From assembly GCA_947259685.1 (NCBI GenBank), contig CAMYNC010000064.1:1-24231 (forward strand): DNA of 24,231 bases, given 5' to 3'. Shown here one piece after another: positions 8,052 through 14,701 of this stretch. This DNA comes from an uncultured Desulfuromonadales bacterium. GTDB taxonomy: Bacteria; Desulfobacterota; Desulfuromonadia; Desulfuromonadales; Geopsychrobacteraceae. Each line of letters starts with the position of its first letter. Positions within the stretch are counted from its first letter, which is position 1. The position numbers and the translations under genes were made by a program. The notes under the pieces are model-generated. The model was not told the DNA's origin. It did not search any database and saw only the letters and a program-made list of their open reading frames with translations.

Positions 8052-9482
8052 ATGGAGAGATCATTGGAAAAACTACTCATTGTTGATGATAGTGCAGAAA
8101 TTCGCAAACAGTTAAAGTGGGGCCTGGGGAAGGAGTACCGAATTCTTCTGGCGGAAAGCGCCGATGATGCCATTAAACTGCTCGCCGAACATTCACCAAA
8201 GGTTGTCACCCTCGACCTCGGATTGCCGCCCGATACCGATGGGGCCATTGAGGGGCTGCGTTGTCTGCAGGTCATTTTACAAAAGCAGCCTGCCTGCAGG
8301 GTCATTGTCCTCTCCGGCAATGAAGACCACCAAAATGCGTTGGCTGCTGTCGATATGGGGGCTTACGACTTCTATCATAAGCCGATCGATCTGGCCGAAT
8401 TAAAGATTATTTTGTCCCGGGCATTTCATGTCGCCGCCCTCGAAGAAGAAAATCGGCGCTTGCATGCCGGCTTAAATCTCAAAGAGGCTGGAACTGTTGG
8501 TATTTTGGGTAATTGTCCGCAGATGCAGCAGGTGTTTGCGACCATCAGAAAAGTCGCGTCTATTGATGTTCCAGTGTTAATCTTGGGAGAGAGTGGCACC
8601 GGCAAGGAAATGGTCGCGCAGGCGATCCACCAGTGTGGTATTCGCAAGGATGGGAATTTTATTGCCATCAACTGTGGTGCTATCCCGGAGAATCTGCTTG
8701 AATCTGAGCTCTTCGGCCATGAGAAGGGGTCCTTCACTGGGGCCCAGGCGCGGGTCCAGGGCAAGTTCGAATATGCCGATTCTGGAACCCTGTTTCTGGA
8801 TGAAATTGGCGAAATGGAGCCCTTGCTGCAAGTAAAATTACTCCGCTTTCTGCAGGAAAAGCTGATTCAACGGGTTGGCGGGCGCGAAGATATCCAGGTC
8901 GATACCCGGGTCATTGCCGCCACCAATATCGATATTTTGGATTCGATTAAAAAAGGTGTTTTTCGCGAAGACCTTTATTATCGGATCGGTGTCATTACTA
9001 TTGATTTACCTCCGCTACGGGAACGCGGTGAAGATATCATCCTGCTGGCGAATGTATTTCTACGCCGCTTCAGTGTCGAGTTCGGGAAAAAGGCCCGTGG
9101 CTTCAGTGCGGCGTCTTTGACCTGGCTCCAGGAGCACCAATGGCCAGGGAATGTCCGCGAACTTGAGAATAAGATCAAGCGGGCTATTGTGATGGCCGAA
9201 ACCCCGATTATTGAGCCCTGGGATCTCGGCTTTGTAGAGCGGCAGCTTGATGTCGGTCTGGATGTTTCGCGAACGGAGACCAGCGGATCGTTGATTTCTG
9301 CAGAGAATCTTGAGGGGCTGACCTTGAAAGAGGCAAGACAGCGGGTCGAAAAGCTGCTTCTTCAGCAGGTTCTGGAGAAAAGCCAGGGCAACATCCAAAA
9401 GGCGGCTGAATTATTGGCTGTTAGCAGGCCGACTCTATATGACCTGCTGAAGAAGCATGGGTTACATACCACTGCGGATTAG
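8052..9482 (+). CDS. prsR: PEP-CTERM system sigma-54 response regulator PrsR
   Basis: 476 residues. A receiver domain (about 8-130) has DD near the start, phospho-acceptor Asp55 (TLDLGLP) and the KPI lysine. A sigma-54 AAA+ domain follows: Walker A GESGTGKE (179-186), the sigma-54 contact loop GSFTGA (226-231, a variant of GAFTGA), Walker B LFLDEIGE (247-254) and the R-finger region FREDLYYRI. The C-terminus is a Fis-type HTH (QGNIQKAAELLAVSRPTLYDLL). The order matches PrsR. The ATG at 8052 has no good SD. A TTG at 8064 preceded by GGAGAG would give MEKLLIVDD, closer to the family norm, so the true start may be there. The gene is 55 bp after prsK. Its stop overlaps the stop of the convergent gene by 4 bp. 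Confidence 0.9.
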   Translation: MERSLEKLLIVDDSAEIRKQLKWGLGKEYRILLAESADDAIKLLAEHSPKVVTLDLGLPPDTDGAIEGLRCLQVILQKQPACRVIVLSGNEDHQNALAAVDMGAYDFYHKPIDLAELKIILSRAFHVAALEEENRRLHAGLNLKEAGTVGILGNCPQMQQVFATIRKVASIDVPVLILGESGTGKEMVAQAIHQCGIRKDGNFIAINCGAIPENLLESELFGHEKGSFTGAQARVQGKFEYADSGTLFLDEIGEMEPLLQVKLLRFLQEKLIQRVGGREDIQVDTRVIAATNIDILDSIKKGVFREDLYYRIGVITIDLPPLRERGEDIILLANVFLRRFSVEFGKKARGFSAASLTWLQEHQWPGNVRELENKIKRAIVMAETPIIEPWDLGFVERQLDVGLDVSRTETSGSLISAENLEGLTLKEARQRVEKLLLQQVLEKSQGNIQKAAELLAVSRPTLYDLLKKHGLHTTAD

Positions 9483-10429
9483 AAAACCTCAGTTGTGAAT
9501 TGCCCGGTGGCGCTGGTAAAGCGTTGGCTCTGATCATCGATGTCTTGGGCAACGACTTTCCAATAATAGGTTGTGCCAGGTTCCATGTCGTAGGCCTGAT
9601 AGTAGTCATTCGTCCCGACATCAATGGCCTCTTGGACTTGGGCTGGCGGGGTTTCGGTCGATTCCGGGAGGGTTTCAGTCGATTCCGGAAGAGTTTCAGT
9701 CGACTCCGGAAGAGTTTCAGTCGACTCCGGGAGGGTTTCAGTCGATTCAGAGACAGTGGTCTTGGTATCGCCGCTGCTTTCACCACCACCGCCACCACCA
9801 CAGGCGGCCAGAATGCTGATAGCAAAGACTGCCGTAGCAAACCTGAGCTTTTTGCGCTTGGCTAGCCGCCATGGGGATAGCAATACCAAGCCTAGGGAAA
9901 GCATCAGAATGACCAGGGTTTGCGAAGGAAGAAGCGGTGTAGAACTATTAACCGGTACGACCGCGCCAGCCAGGGCAGGGTCGGTTCCGTAGTGGAGCGT
10001 ATAGGTCATGTTTGAGGTGGTAGACCAACGAAAAGTGACCGGAATAGGTTCGTTCGTTGTCTTGTCTGCAGGGGCCAGGAGCTCGGGCACCAAACTCGAG
10101 CTACTGACAATGTTTGCTGGGCTGCTTTCATTGCCGGAAGCGTCGTAGGCGGTGACTGTGAAAAAATATGCAGAGCTGTCATCCAGCCCGGTGATCGTGG
10201 TAGTGAGGTTGTCACCGACATCGATCGGTGAAGACCCTTCATTGGCGCCAATTCCATCAAACGGCAAATCAGCATTATTGGCTTTGTAGTAAACTTTGTA
10301 GCCCTGTACCGCAGTCGATGGGCTGGGGTCCCAGGAAAGGTCGATGTCCGCTGCAAAAGAAAAAGAGACCGGTGCGAGTAGTAAGATGCTGATTAGAGTG
10401 ATTAGATACTTATTCATTTTGTCCTTCAT
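9479..10429 (-). CDS. Fibronectin type III surface protein with membrane hairpin and lipobox inside a split domain
   Basis: 316 residues. A signal peptide (1-26, ending FSFAA) is followed by a fibronectin III domain (28-108: LSWDPSPS, GYKVYYK, FFTVTAYDASGNES). A second Ig/Fn3-like domain begins at 117-160 (LAPADKTTNEPIPVTFRWS, LHYGTDPAL) and finishes only at 267-314 (PGTTYYWKVVAQD, GQFTT). Between the halves sit two hydrophobic helices (about 170-187 and 196-209) separated by a basic turn (RLAKRKKLR), an LAAC lipobox-like sequence with Cys210, six glycines, and TLPESTE repeats. By the positive-inside rule the basic turn faces the cytoplasm and both flanks the periplasm. The start is supported by GGAGG with a 6-base spacer. 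Function unknown; a periplasmic or surface scaffold is plausible. The gene is convergent with prsR. Confidence 0.75.
   Translation of the reverse strand: MKDKMNKYLITLISILLLAPVSFSFAADIDLSWDPSPSTAVQGYKVYYKANNADLPFDGIGANEGSSPIDVGDNLTTTITGLDDSSAYFFTVTAYDASGNESSPANIVSSSSLVPELLAPADKTTNEPIPVTFRWSTTSNMTYTLHYGTDPALAGAVVPVNSSTPLLPSQTLVILMLSLGLVLLSPWRLAKRKKLRFATAVFAISILAACGGGGGGESSGDTKTTVSESTETLPESTETLPESTETLPESTETLPESTETPPAQVQEAIDVGTNDYYQAYDMEPGTTYYWKVVAQDIDDQSQRFTSATGQFTTEVF
9651..9748. repeat. 21-bp tandem repeat, about 4.7 copies
   Basis: Four full units of GTTTCAGTCGAYTCCGGRAG plus a terminal R (starts at 9651, 9672, 9693, 9714) and a 14-base partial unit at 9735 differ only at a few positions. 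Each unit encodes one 7-residue TLPESTE block on the minus strand. Copy-number change would alter linker length without a frameshift. Confidence 0.9.
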
Positions 10430-10464
10430 TGTTTTCCTCCATTGTTAATTAACCTCGCGTATCC

Positions 10465-10537
10465 TAGCAAAAAATGGAAGAAAGTTTTACTTTTTTTTAC
10501 CACCCCCTGGTTTTGTGAAAAGGCTCATTTTTTGCTA
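10465..10537. repeat. Perfect 12-bp inverted repeat in a divergent promoter region
   Basis: TAGCAAAAAATG at 10465-10476 and its exact complement CATTTTTTGCTA at 10526-10537 face each other across 49 bases. The pair spans the space between two divergently transcribed genes. The right arm overlaps a sigma-54-like -12 region. It may be a pair of regulator half-sites or promoter elements pointing outward. Confidence 0.55.
10521..10537 (+). promoter_or_regulatory. Candidate sigma-54-type promoter before the Crp/Fnr gene
   Basis: AGGCTCATTTTTTGCTA has the exact GG-N10-GC spacing and a full TTGCTA block, and closely resembles the element at 2374-2390. The predicted start of transcription (about 10547) falls next to the ATG at 10548, so the mRNA would be nearly leaderless. 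That makes the call uncertain. Confidence 0.4.
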
Positions 10538-10547
10538 AAGTCAAGCT

Positions 10548-11225
10548 ATGAATATCGCTAATATAATCCAGAGCTGTCGAATGTTTGCCGGAGTTACCGA
10601 GCAGGATCTGACCTTGCTCGCTGGCGTTTGCCGGGTTCGTGAATACAAACGCGCTGAGATTCTTTTCGAGCAGGGTTCACCTGCTTCCGGCTTTTATGTC
10701 ATTGTTTCAGGGAAGGTGAAAATTTACAAGTTGTCGCCGGATGGCAAAGAGCGGATTCTACATATTGTTCTCCCGGGCAATACTTTTGCCGAGGCGGCCA
10801 TCTTTGGCGATGGACGCTACCCGGCATTTGCAGAAACCCTTGAGGCTTCGACGCTGGTTTACTTTCCAAAGGAAGATTTTCTGAATCTGCTGCACAGCCA
10901 TTCGCAAATCGCGATCAATATGATTGGCGGCTTGGCGAGTTTTTTGCGCGAATTTACCACTCAGATCGAAGATCTGACCTTTCGGGATGTGCCGGCGCGG
11001 CTTGCACGATACCTTGCCGATCTGGGTGGTGATGAAGCCTCTGCTGTAACGCTGCCGATTTCCAAGAGTCAATTGGCTTCGAATCTCGGGACTGTCAGTG
11101 AGACACTCTCCAGGACTTTTCGTAAGTTGGCGGATGAAGAAATTATACGTGTACAAGGTAAGAATATTCAGATTCTTGACGCAGATCGATTAATCGATCT
11201 GGCCGATTCATTCAAAGACCTGTGA
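10548..11225 (+). CDS. Crp/Fnr family transcription regulator (HcpR/FNR-like DNA reading)
   Basis: 225 residues. A cyclic-nucleotide-binding-fold sensor domain spans about 12-130 (ILFEQGSPASGFYVIVSGKVKIYKL). A long dimer helix follows, and a Crp-type winged HTH at about 147-212. The recognition helix reads SETLSRTFRKL, giving E185-x-x-S188-R189, the FNR-type arrangement expected to read TTGA-N6-TCAA. CRP itself has RExxGR. No FNR iron-sulfur cysteine cluster is present (only Cys10 and Cys28 are near the N-terminus), and the RSA motif of the cAMP pocket is not seen (RYP instead). A different signal, such as NO or heme as in HcpR/DNR proteins, is plausible. The ATG has no SD sequence. Matching binding sites lie downstream at 12380 and 12970. 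Confidence 0.85.
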   Translation: MNIANIIQSCRMFAGVTEQDLTLLAGVCRVREYKRAEILFEQGSPASGFYVIVSGKVKIYKLSPDGKERILHIVLPGNTFAEAAIFGDGRYPAFAETLEASTLVYFPKEDFLNLLHSHSQIAINMIGGLASFLREFTTQIEDLTFRDVPARLARYLADLGGDEASAVTLPISKSQLASNLGTVSETLSRTFRKLADEEIIRVQGKNIQILDADRLIDLADSFKDL

Positions 11226-11240
11226 TGGGAAGATAATATT

Positions 11241-12359
11241 TTGCGAAATTTTCTGCTGCTCTGGGTTCTGCTGATTAGCTGCGTTGGCTGCATGTCCAAC
11301 GCTCAATTTAAACCACAACTCTCCGCTCAAAACCGGTTGACCGACCTTGGCGAAGAAGCAGTCTTTGCCGTTCGTCCGGATGGTGAGCTGCTGGCCTATG
11401 TCAAGGATGGTTTGAATCTATTGCGTCTGTCGGATGGCTATCGACAGCGCTTGAGTTACGATTCTCCGGATACTTTGATCTGGTCTCCGGATGGCGAGAT
11501 GCTGGTGGCGGCCTATAGCGGTTCTGAACAGACTCGCCTGGTGACATTTTCCGCTGGTTTCAGCGCAGAAACTAAAGTGCGGGTGGCTGAAAAATTGACC
11601 GATTTTGCCTGGGTGGCGGACGATCGTTTGCTGGCGATCGGACAAACCGTTGATGAGTCGGCTGAGGCGATCGGTCTCCAGGTGACTCTGTTGCTCTGGG
11701 ATGGCAGCTACGACGTAGAAAGGTATCCGCTCTATAAGGGTGTTTTCCCGCCATGGGCATCTTCACAGCTGATTGACCGGTATCCTATCTGGCACGCGGT
11801 TGCCCTCTCGCCGCTGAAGGATGAGCTGATCTACAATCGATTTTTAGATCCGCCCGGCATCGGTGGGCGTAGTGAATTTGTGCTGTACAATCTGCTGACC
11901 AAACAGGAATTGACCTTGGCCGGGACCGTTGATGGACAAATTGATGCGGTCTTTTCCGCCGATGCAGAGCAGGTTCTGCTGCCGGCCGGGAATCAATGGA
12001 TTGAGCAGGTCAATCCCTGGACCGGCAACGTAAATGGCCGCTGGCCCGGTATCGGACAGAACCTCGCAGGCGCACCGCATCGCGACCTCTATCTGATTGA
12101 TGGGGGATTGTTTTCCAGCGAGCGGTTGTTGTTGAAACTCCCGGAAAACGCCAAGGGGCAATTCAGTGCCGACGGGAGCAAGCTGTTTATCGCCTGGAAG
12201 CAACAGCTCTATCTGTTGGACGATTATCCACTGCCAGAAGAGTTTCGTTATTCCGGGCTGGAAAAAGTTAAATTGCAGCGAATTCGCCAGCAGCGCAGTC
12301 GTGGGGAAATGACTGTCCGCGATTATTACCAGGCGCGAAATAACATTCTCAACCCTTAG
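11241..12359 (+). CDS. TolB-like beta-propeller lipoprotein
   Basis: 372 residues from a TTG start (11241) preceded by GGGAAG. A lipoprotein signal is visible: a hydrophobic stretch FLLLWVLLIS, then Cys14 in an LISC lipobox (Cys17 is an alternative). The body has repeated propeller-like blocks with aspartate-glycine turns (RPDGELLAYV, SPDGEMLVAAY, SADGSKLFIAW), as in TolB/PD40 WD-like folds. The last 30 residues (VKLQRIRQQRSRGEMTVRDYYQARNNIL) resemble a SHOCT-type short C-terminal helix pair. It is probably anchored to a membrane facing the periplasm, with unknown function. It starts 15 bp after the Crp/Fnr gene and is probably co-transcribed with it. Confidence 0.7.
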   Translation: MRNFLLLWVLLISCVGCMSNAQFKPQLSAQNRLTDLGEEAVFAVRPDGELLAYVKDGLNLLRLSDGYRQRLSYDSPDTLIWSPDGEMLVAAYSGSEQTRLVTFSAGFSAETKVRVAEKLTDFAWVADDRLLAIGQTVDESAEAIGLQVTLLLWDGSYDVERYPLYKGVFPPWASSQLIDRYPIWHAVALSPLKDELIYNRFLDPPGIGGRSEFVLYNLLTKQELTLAGTVDGQIDAVFSADAEQVLLPAGNQWIEQVNPWTGNVNGRWPGIGQNLAGAPHRDLYLIDGGLFSSERLLLKLPENAKGQFSADGSKLFIAWKQQLYLLDDYPLPEEFRYSGLEKVKLQRIRQQRSRGEMTVRDYYQARNNILNP

Positions 12360-12379
12360 TTTGATTTAAAGCGCCGGAA

Positions 12380-12393
12380 TTGACTTCAATCAA
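12380..12393 (+). promoter_or_regulatory. FNR/HcpR-type regulator box upstream of the YgbA-family gene
   Basis: TTGACTTCAATCAA is a near-perfect TTGA-N6-TCAA dyad centred at 12386.5. A -10-like TATACT lies at 12417-12422, so a start of transcription near 12428 puts the box at about -41.5, the class II activation position of FNR proteins. Confidence 0.6.
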
Positions 12394-12594
12394 GGCTGCT
12401 GATACCGATAGCTTTATATACTCCTGAATCAGTGAGTATCCGGCGGCGAATAGCGCGAATCATTGAATTGCCTGAGCACTGCAAAAATCACCGCTGAACC
12501 TTTGGGTGTAGCTCAGATTTTAGCATCACTCATTCAATCCAAGCACTTGCACTCTTCATCCACCGTTTACTCACAGATTCAGGATACTGTCCCT

Positions 12595-12966
12595 ATGGAT
12601 CTACAACCCGCGAGCAATCAGCAGTTAACCGCCAAAGAGCGCAAGGATCTTAAGCTTCTGGCGCTCTTTACCTCGGTCTATTGCCGTGCCCATCATTCCC
12701 GGGAGCGCAACCCTTTAAAGGGTTTACCCCACCAGTTGAAATCTTTCCAGCGCTATCAATGCTGCGCAGAGTGTGCAGACTTTTTGTGTTACGCGATCGA
12801 GCGACGGCTCGGCTGCCCCCTTGAACCCAAACCCAGTTGCAAGCATTGTCAGGTTCACTGCTATCGCGCCGGTCATCGTGACAAAGTTCGCGAGATCATG
12901 CGCTACTCAGGCAAAGCCCTGATTCGCAGAGGACGTCTTGATCTGTTATGGCATTATCTTTTTTAA
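12595..12966 (+). CDS. ygbA: YgbA-family (nitrous-oxide-stimulated promoter) cysteine-rich protein
   Basis: About 123 residues from the ATG at 12595. The frame is open from a TTG at 12463, but the extra 44 residues lack family features. It has LLALFTSVYCRAHH, then a cysteine cluster (YQCCAEC, GCPLE, CKHCQVHCYR), then a basic tail (REIMRYSGKALIRRGRLDLL). This matches E. coli YgbA, whose family is named for an NO-responsive promoter. In enterobacteria ygbA belongs to the NsrR nitrosative-stress regulon and aids recovery from NO. The cysteine/histidine cluster suggests metal or iron-sulfur binding, which is inference. An FNR-type box and -10 lie upstream, consistent with nitrosative or anaerobic induction here. 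Confidence 0.8.
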   Translation: MDLQPASNQQLTAKERKDLKLLALFTSVYCRAHHSRERNPLKGLPHQLKSFQRYQCCAECADFLCYAIERRLGCPLEPKPSCKHCQVHCYRAGHRDKVREIMRYSGKALIRRGRLDLLWHYLF

Positions 12967-12969
12967 TTT

Positions 12970-12985
12970 TTTGACGAGCGTCAAA
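12970..12985 (+). promoter_or_regulatory. Palindromic FNR/HcpR-type box upstream of the ferredoxin gene
   Basis: TTTGACGAGCGTCAAA has perfect 6-bp arms around GAGC, centred at 12977.5. A -10-like TATCTT at 13007-13012 gives a predicted start near 13019, again at about -41.5. Spacing to the -10 is within 1 bp of that of the upstream box at 12380. Confidence 0.7.
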
Positions 12986-13065
12986 GTATTGCCGCTGAGC
13001 ATCGCGTATCTTCATAACATCAAACGTAAACAATTCTCAATTCTGACATAAAGGAGCTTCCAGTC

Positions 13066-13854
13066 ATGGCGATTCGTGAAATGGTGAAAATTGATGAGGA
13101 AAAATGTAACGGCTGCGGTCTCTGCGTGCCTTCCTGTGCGGAAGGGGCGATCCAGATTATAGACGGCAAGGCCAAGCTGGTTGCCGATAGCCTCTGCGAT
13201 GGACTGGGGGCCTGCCTGGGCGATTGCCCGGTGGATGCGATCTCGATCGAAAAGCGGGACGCCGATGAATTTGATGAAGAGGCGGTTGATAAACGCTTGA
13301 AGGAGCTGGGTCGCGACCCTCTGCCGCATGATCATGGCCAGGCTCCGGTGGCTGGTGGTTGCCCCTCGGCCCAAGTGCAGAGCATTCCGGCCTCCAAGCC
13401 GGTCGCCGCAGCTGGCGGCTGTCCTTCGGCACGGATGATGAATTTCGACCAGAAACCGGTTCAGAAAATCGACCAGGCCGGGCAGCGGCCATCAGAGCTG
13501 CGGCAGTGGCCGGTGCAGTTGCACCTGGTGCCGCCGACTGCGCCTTTTTTACAGGATAAGGAAGTTTTGCTGGCCGCCGATTGCGTGCCCTTTGCTTACG
13601 CCGACTTCCACAAAGACATGTTGCAGGAGCGGGCGCTGCTGATTGCTTGTCCGAAGCTGGACAATACTCAGCCTTATCTCGACATGCTGGTTGCCATGCT
13701 CCAGCAGAATAATATCAAGAAGCTGCTGGTGGCCCACATGGAGGTTCCCTGTTGCTCCGGCTTGATTGCGATTGCTAAACAAGCGATTGAAGCGAGCGGC
13801 GTGGATGTTCCTTTTGAAACAATTAACGTTGGAATTAAGGGCGATTTGAAATAG
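13066..13854 (+). CDS. Ferredoxin-domain protein with seven-cysteine cluster, possible HcpR-regulon ferredoxin
   Basis: 262 residues, with AAAGGAG before the ATG. Residues 10-60 form a two-cluster ferredoxin. The first motif is complete (Cys14, 17, 20, 24). The second has Cys44, 50 and 54, but Leu47 where a Cys normally sits (CDGLGACLGDCP). One cluster may therefore be [3Fe-4S] or degenerate. A linker carries two GGCPSA motifs (about 102-107 and 122-127). The C-terminal half (about 145-262: LLAADCVPFAYADFH, LLIACPKLDN, HMEVPCCSG) is conserved in anaerobe ferredoxin proteins of this type but has no assigned fold here. Such proteins are often found with hcp (hybrid cluster protein) and regulated by HcpR. 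An electron-transfer or NO-detoxification role is inferred. Confidence 0.75.
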   Translation: MAIREMVKIDEEKCNGCGLCVPSCAEGAIQIIDGKAKLVADSLCDGLGACLGDCPVDAISIEKRDADEFDEEAVDKRLKELGRDPLPHDHGQAPVAGGCPSAQVQSIPASKPVAAAGGCPSARMMNFDQKPVQKIDQAGQRPSELRQWPVQLHLVPPTAPFLQDKEVLLAADCVPFAYADFHKDMLQERALLIACPKLDNTQPYLDMLVAMLQQNNIKKLLVAHMEVPCCSGLIAIAKQAIEASGVDVPFETINVGIKGDLK

Positions 13855-13881
13855 AAGCTTAGAATTGACTTGAAGAAAGGT

Positions 13882-13913
13882 GGCGGCCAGATAAGCTCTG
13901 ACCGCCTTTTTTT
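13882..13913 (+). terminator. Factor-independent terminator after the ferredoxin gene
   Basis: GGCGGCCAGA (13882-13891) pairs with TCTGACCGCC (13897-13906) with one mismatch around a 5-base loop, followed by seven T's on the plus strand. It separates the convergent ferredoxin and tpiA genes. The T run is weaker for the minus direction. Confidence 0.75.
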
Positions 13914-13927
13914 CGGTTTGTTTTTAG

Positions 13928-14683
13928 TTACTTTTCAAATTGGACAATCCGCAGAAAATCTTCAGCCTTCAAGCTGGCCCCACCGACCAGGGCGCCATCA
14001 ATGTCATCCATAGCCATCAGTCCATCGATATTGTTCGGCTTGACGCTGCCGCCGTAAAGGATGCGGGTTGCGGCAGCAACTTCCTGGGTGAACAATCCCT
14101 GCAGCAGACCGCGGATAAAAGAGTGGGCTTCTTGTGCCTGCTCATCGCTGGCGGTTTTGCCGGTGCCGATTGCCCAGACCGGCTCATAGGCAATCACCAC
14201 ATCGGCCATGTGACTGGCTGAAAGGTTGGCCAGGCCACCTTTGACTTGGCTGGTCAGCACTTCCAGCATCTGATCCGATTCACGTTCCTGCAGGGTTTCG
14301 CCGATGCAAAGAATCGGTTTCAGTCCTGCTTCCAGCGTCTTGATCAGTTTCTGATTGATGAAATGATCACTCTCTTCAATCAGCTGGCGCCGCTCCGAGT
14401 GACCGATAATGACATATTCACAGCCAGCATCCTTAAGCAGCAGGGGAGAGACTTCGCCGGTGAAGGCGCCGGTCTCGGCCGGATAACAGTTCTGGGCCGC
14501 AAGTTTAACCGCTGAGCCTTGAACGGTTTTAGCAACGCTGCTTAAGGCGGTGAACACCGGTGCGATTACAACATCGGCCGCAGCGAAATCTCTTAACTCA
14601 GTAGCCAGGCTGCCTGCCAGTTCATCGGCTTCGGCCAGGGTTTTGTGCAACTTCCAGTTGCCGGCAATCATTGGTCTGCGCAT
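13928..14683 (-). CDS. tpiA: Triose-phosphate isomerase
   Basis: 251 residues, the normal length. It interconverts dihydroxyacetone phosphate and glyceraldehyde 3-phosphate in the cytoplasm. Catalytic residues are visible: Lys11 in AGNWK, His95 in IIGHSERR, and Glu167 in AYEPVWAIGTG. The phosphate-gripping LYGGSVKPNN and GALVGGASL loops are present. The ATG follows GGAGGG with 7-base spacing. It is the last gene of the gap-pgk-tpiA cluster, 18 bp after pgk, and is surely co-transcribed with it. Confidence 0.97.
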   Translation of the reverse strand: MRRPMIAGNWKLHKTLAEADELAGSLATELRDFAAADVVIAPVFTALSSVAKTVQGSAVKLAAQNCYPAETGAFTGEVSPLLLKDAGCEYVIIGHSERRQLIEESDHFINQKLIKTLEAGLKPILCIGETLQERESDQMLEVLTSQVKGGLANLSASHMADVVIAYEPVWAIGTGKTASDEQAQEAHSFIRGLLQGLFTQEVAAATRILYGGSVKPNNIDGLMAMDDIDGALVGGASLKAEDFLRIVQFEK

Positions 14684-14701
14684 CTTTATCCCTCCAGTTA
14701 A

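Noticed and set aside
9500..9992. Plus-strand open frames with repetitive VDSGRVS-type sequence
   Set aside because: They are reading-frame shadows of the 21-bp repeat in the minus-strand fibronectin gene and have no start signals.
12463..12594. Upstream TTG start for the YgbA-family gene
   Set aside because: The extra 44 residues have no similarity to the family, and the ATG at 12595 gives the expected size. A start mapping would settle it.
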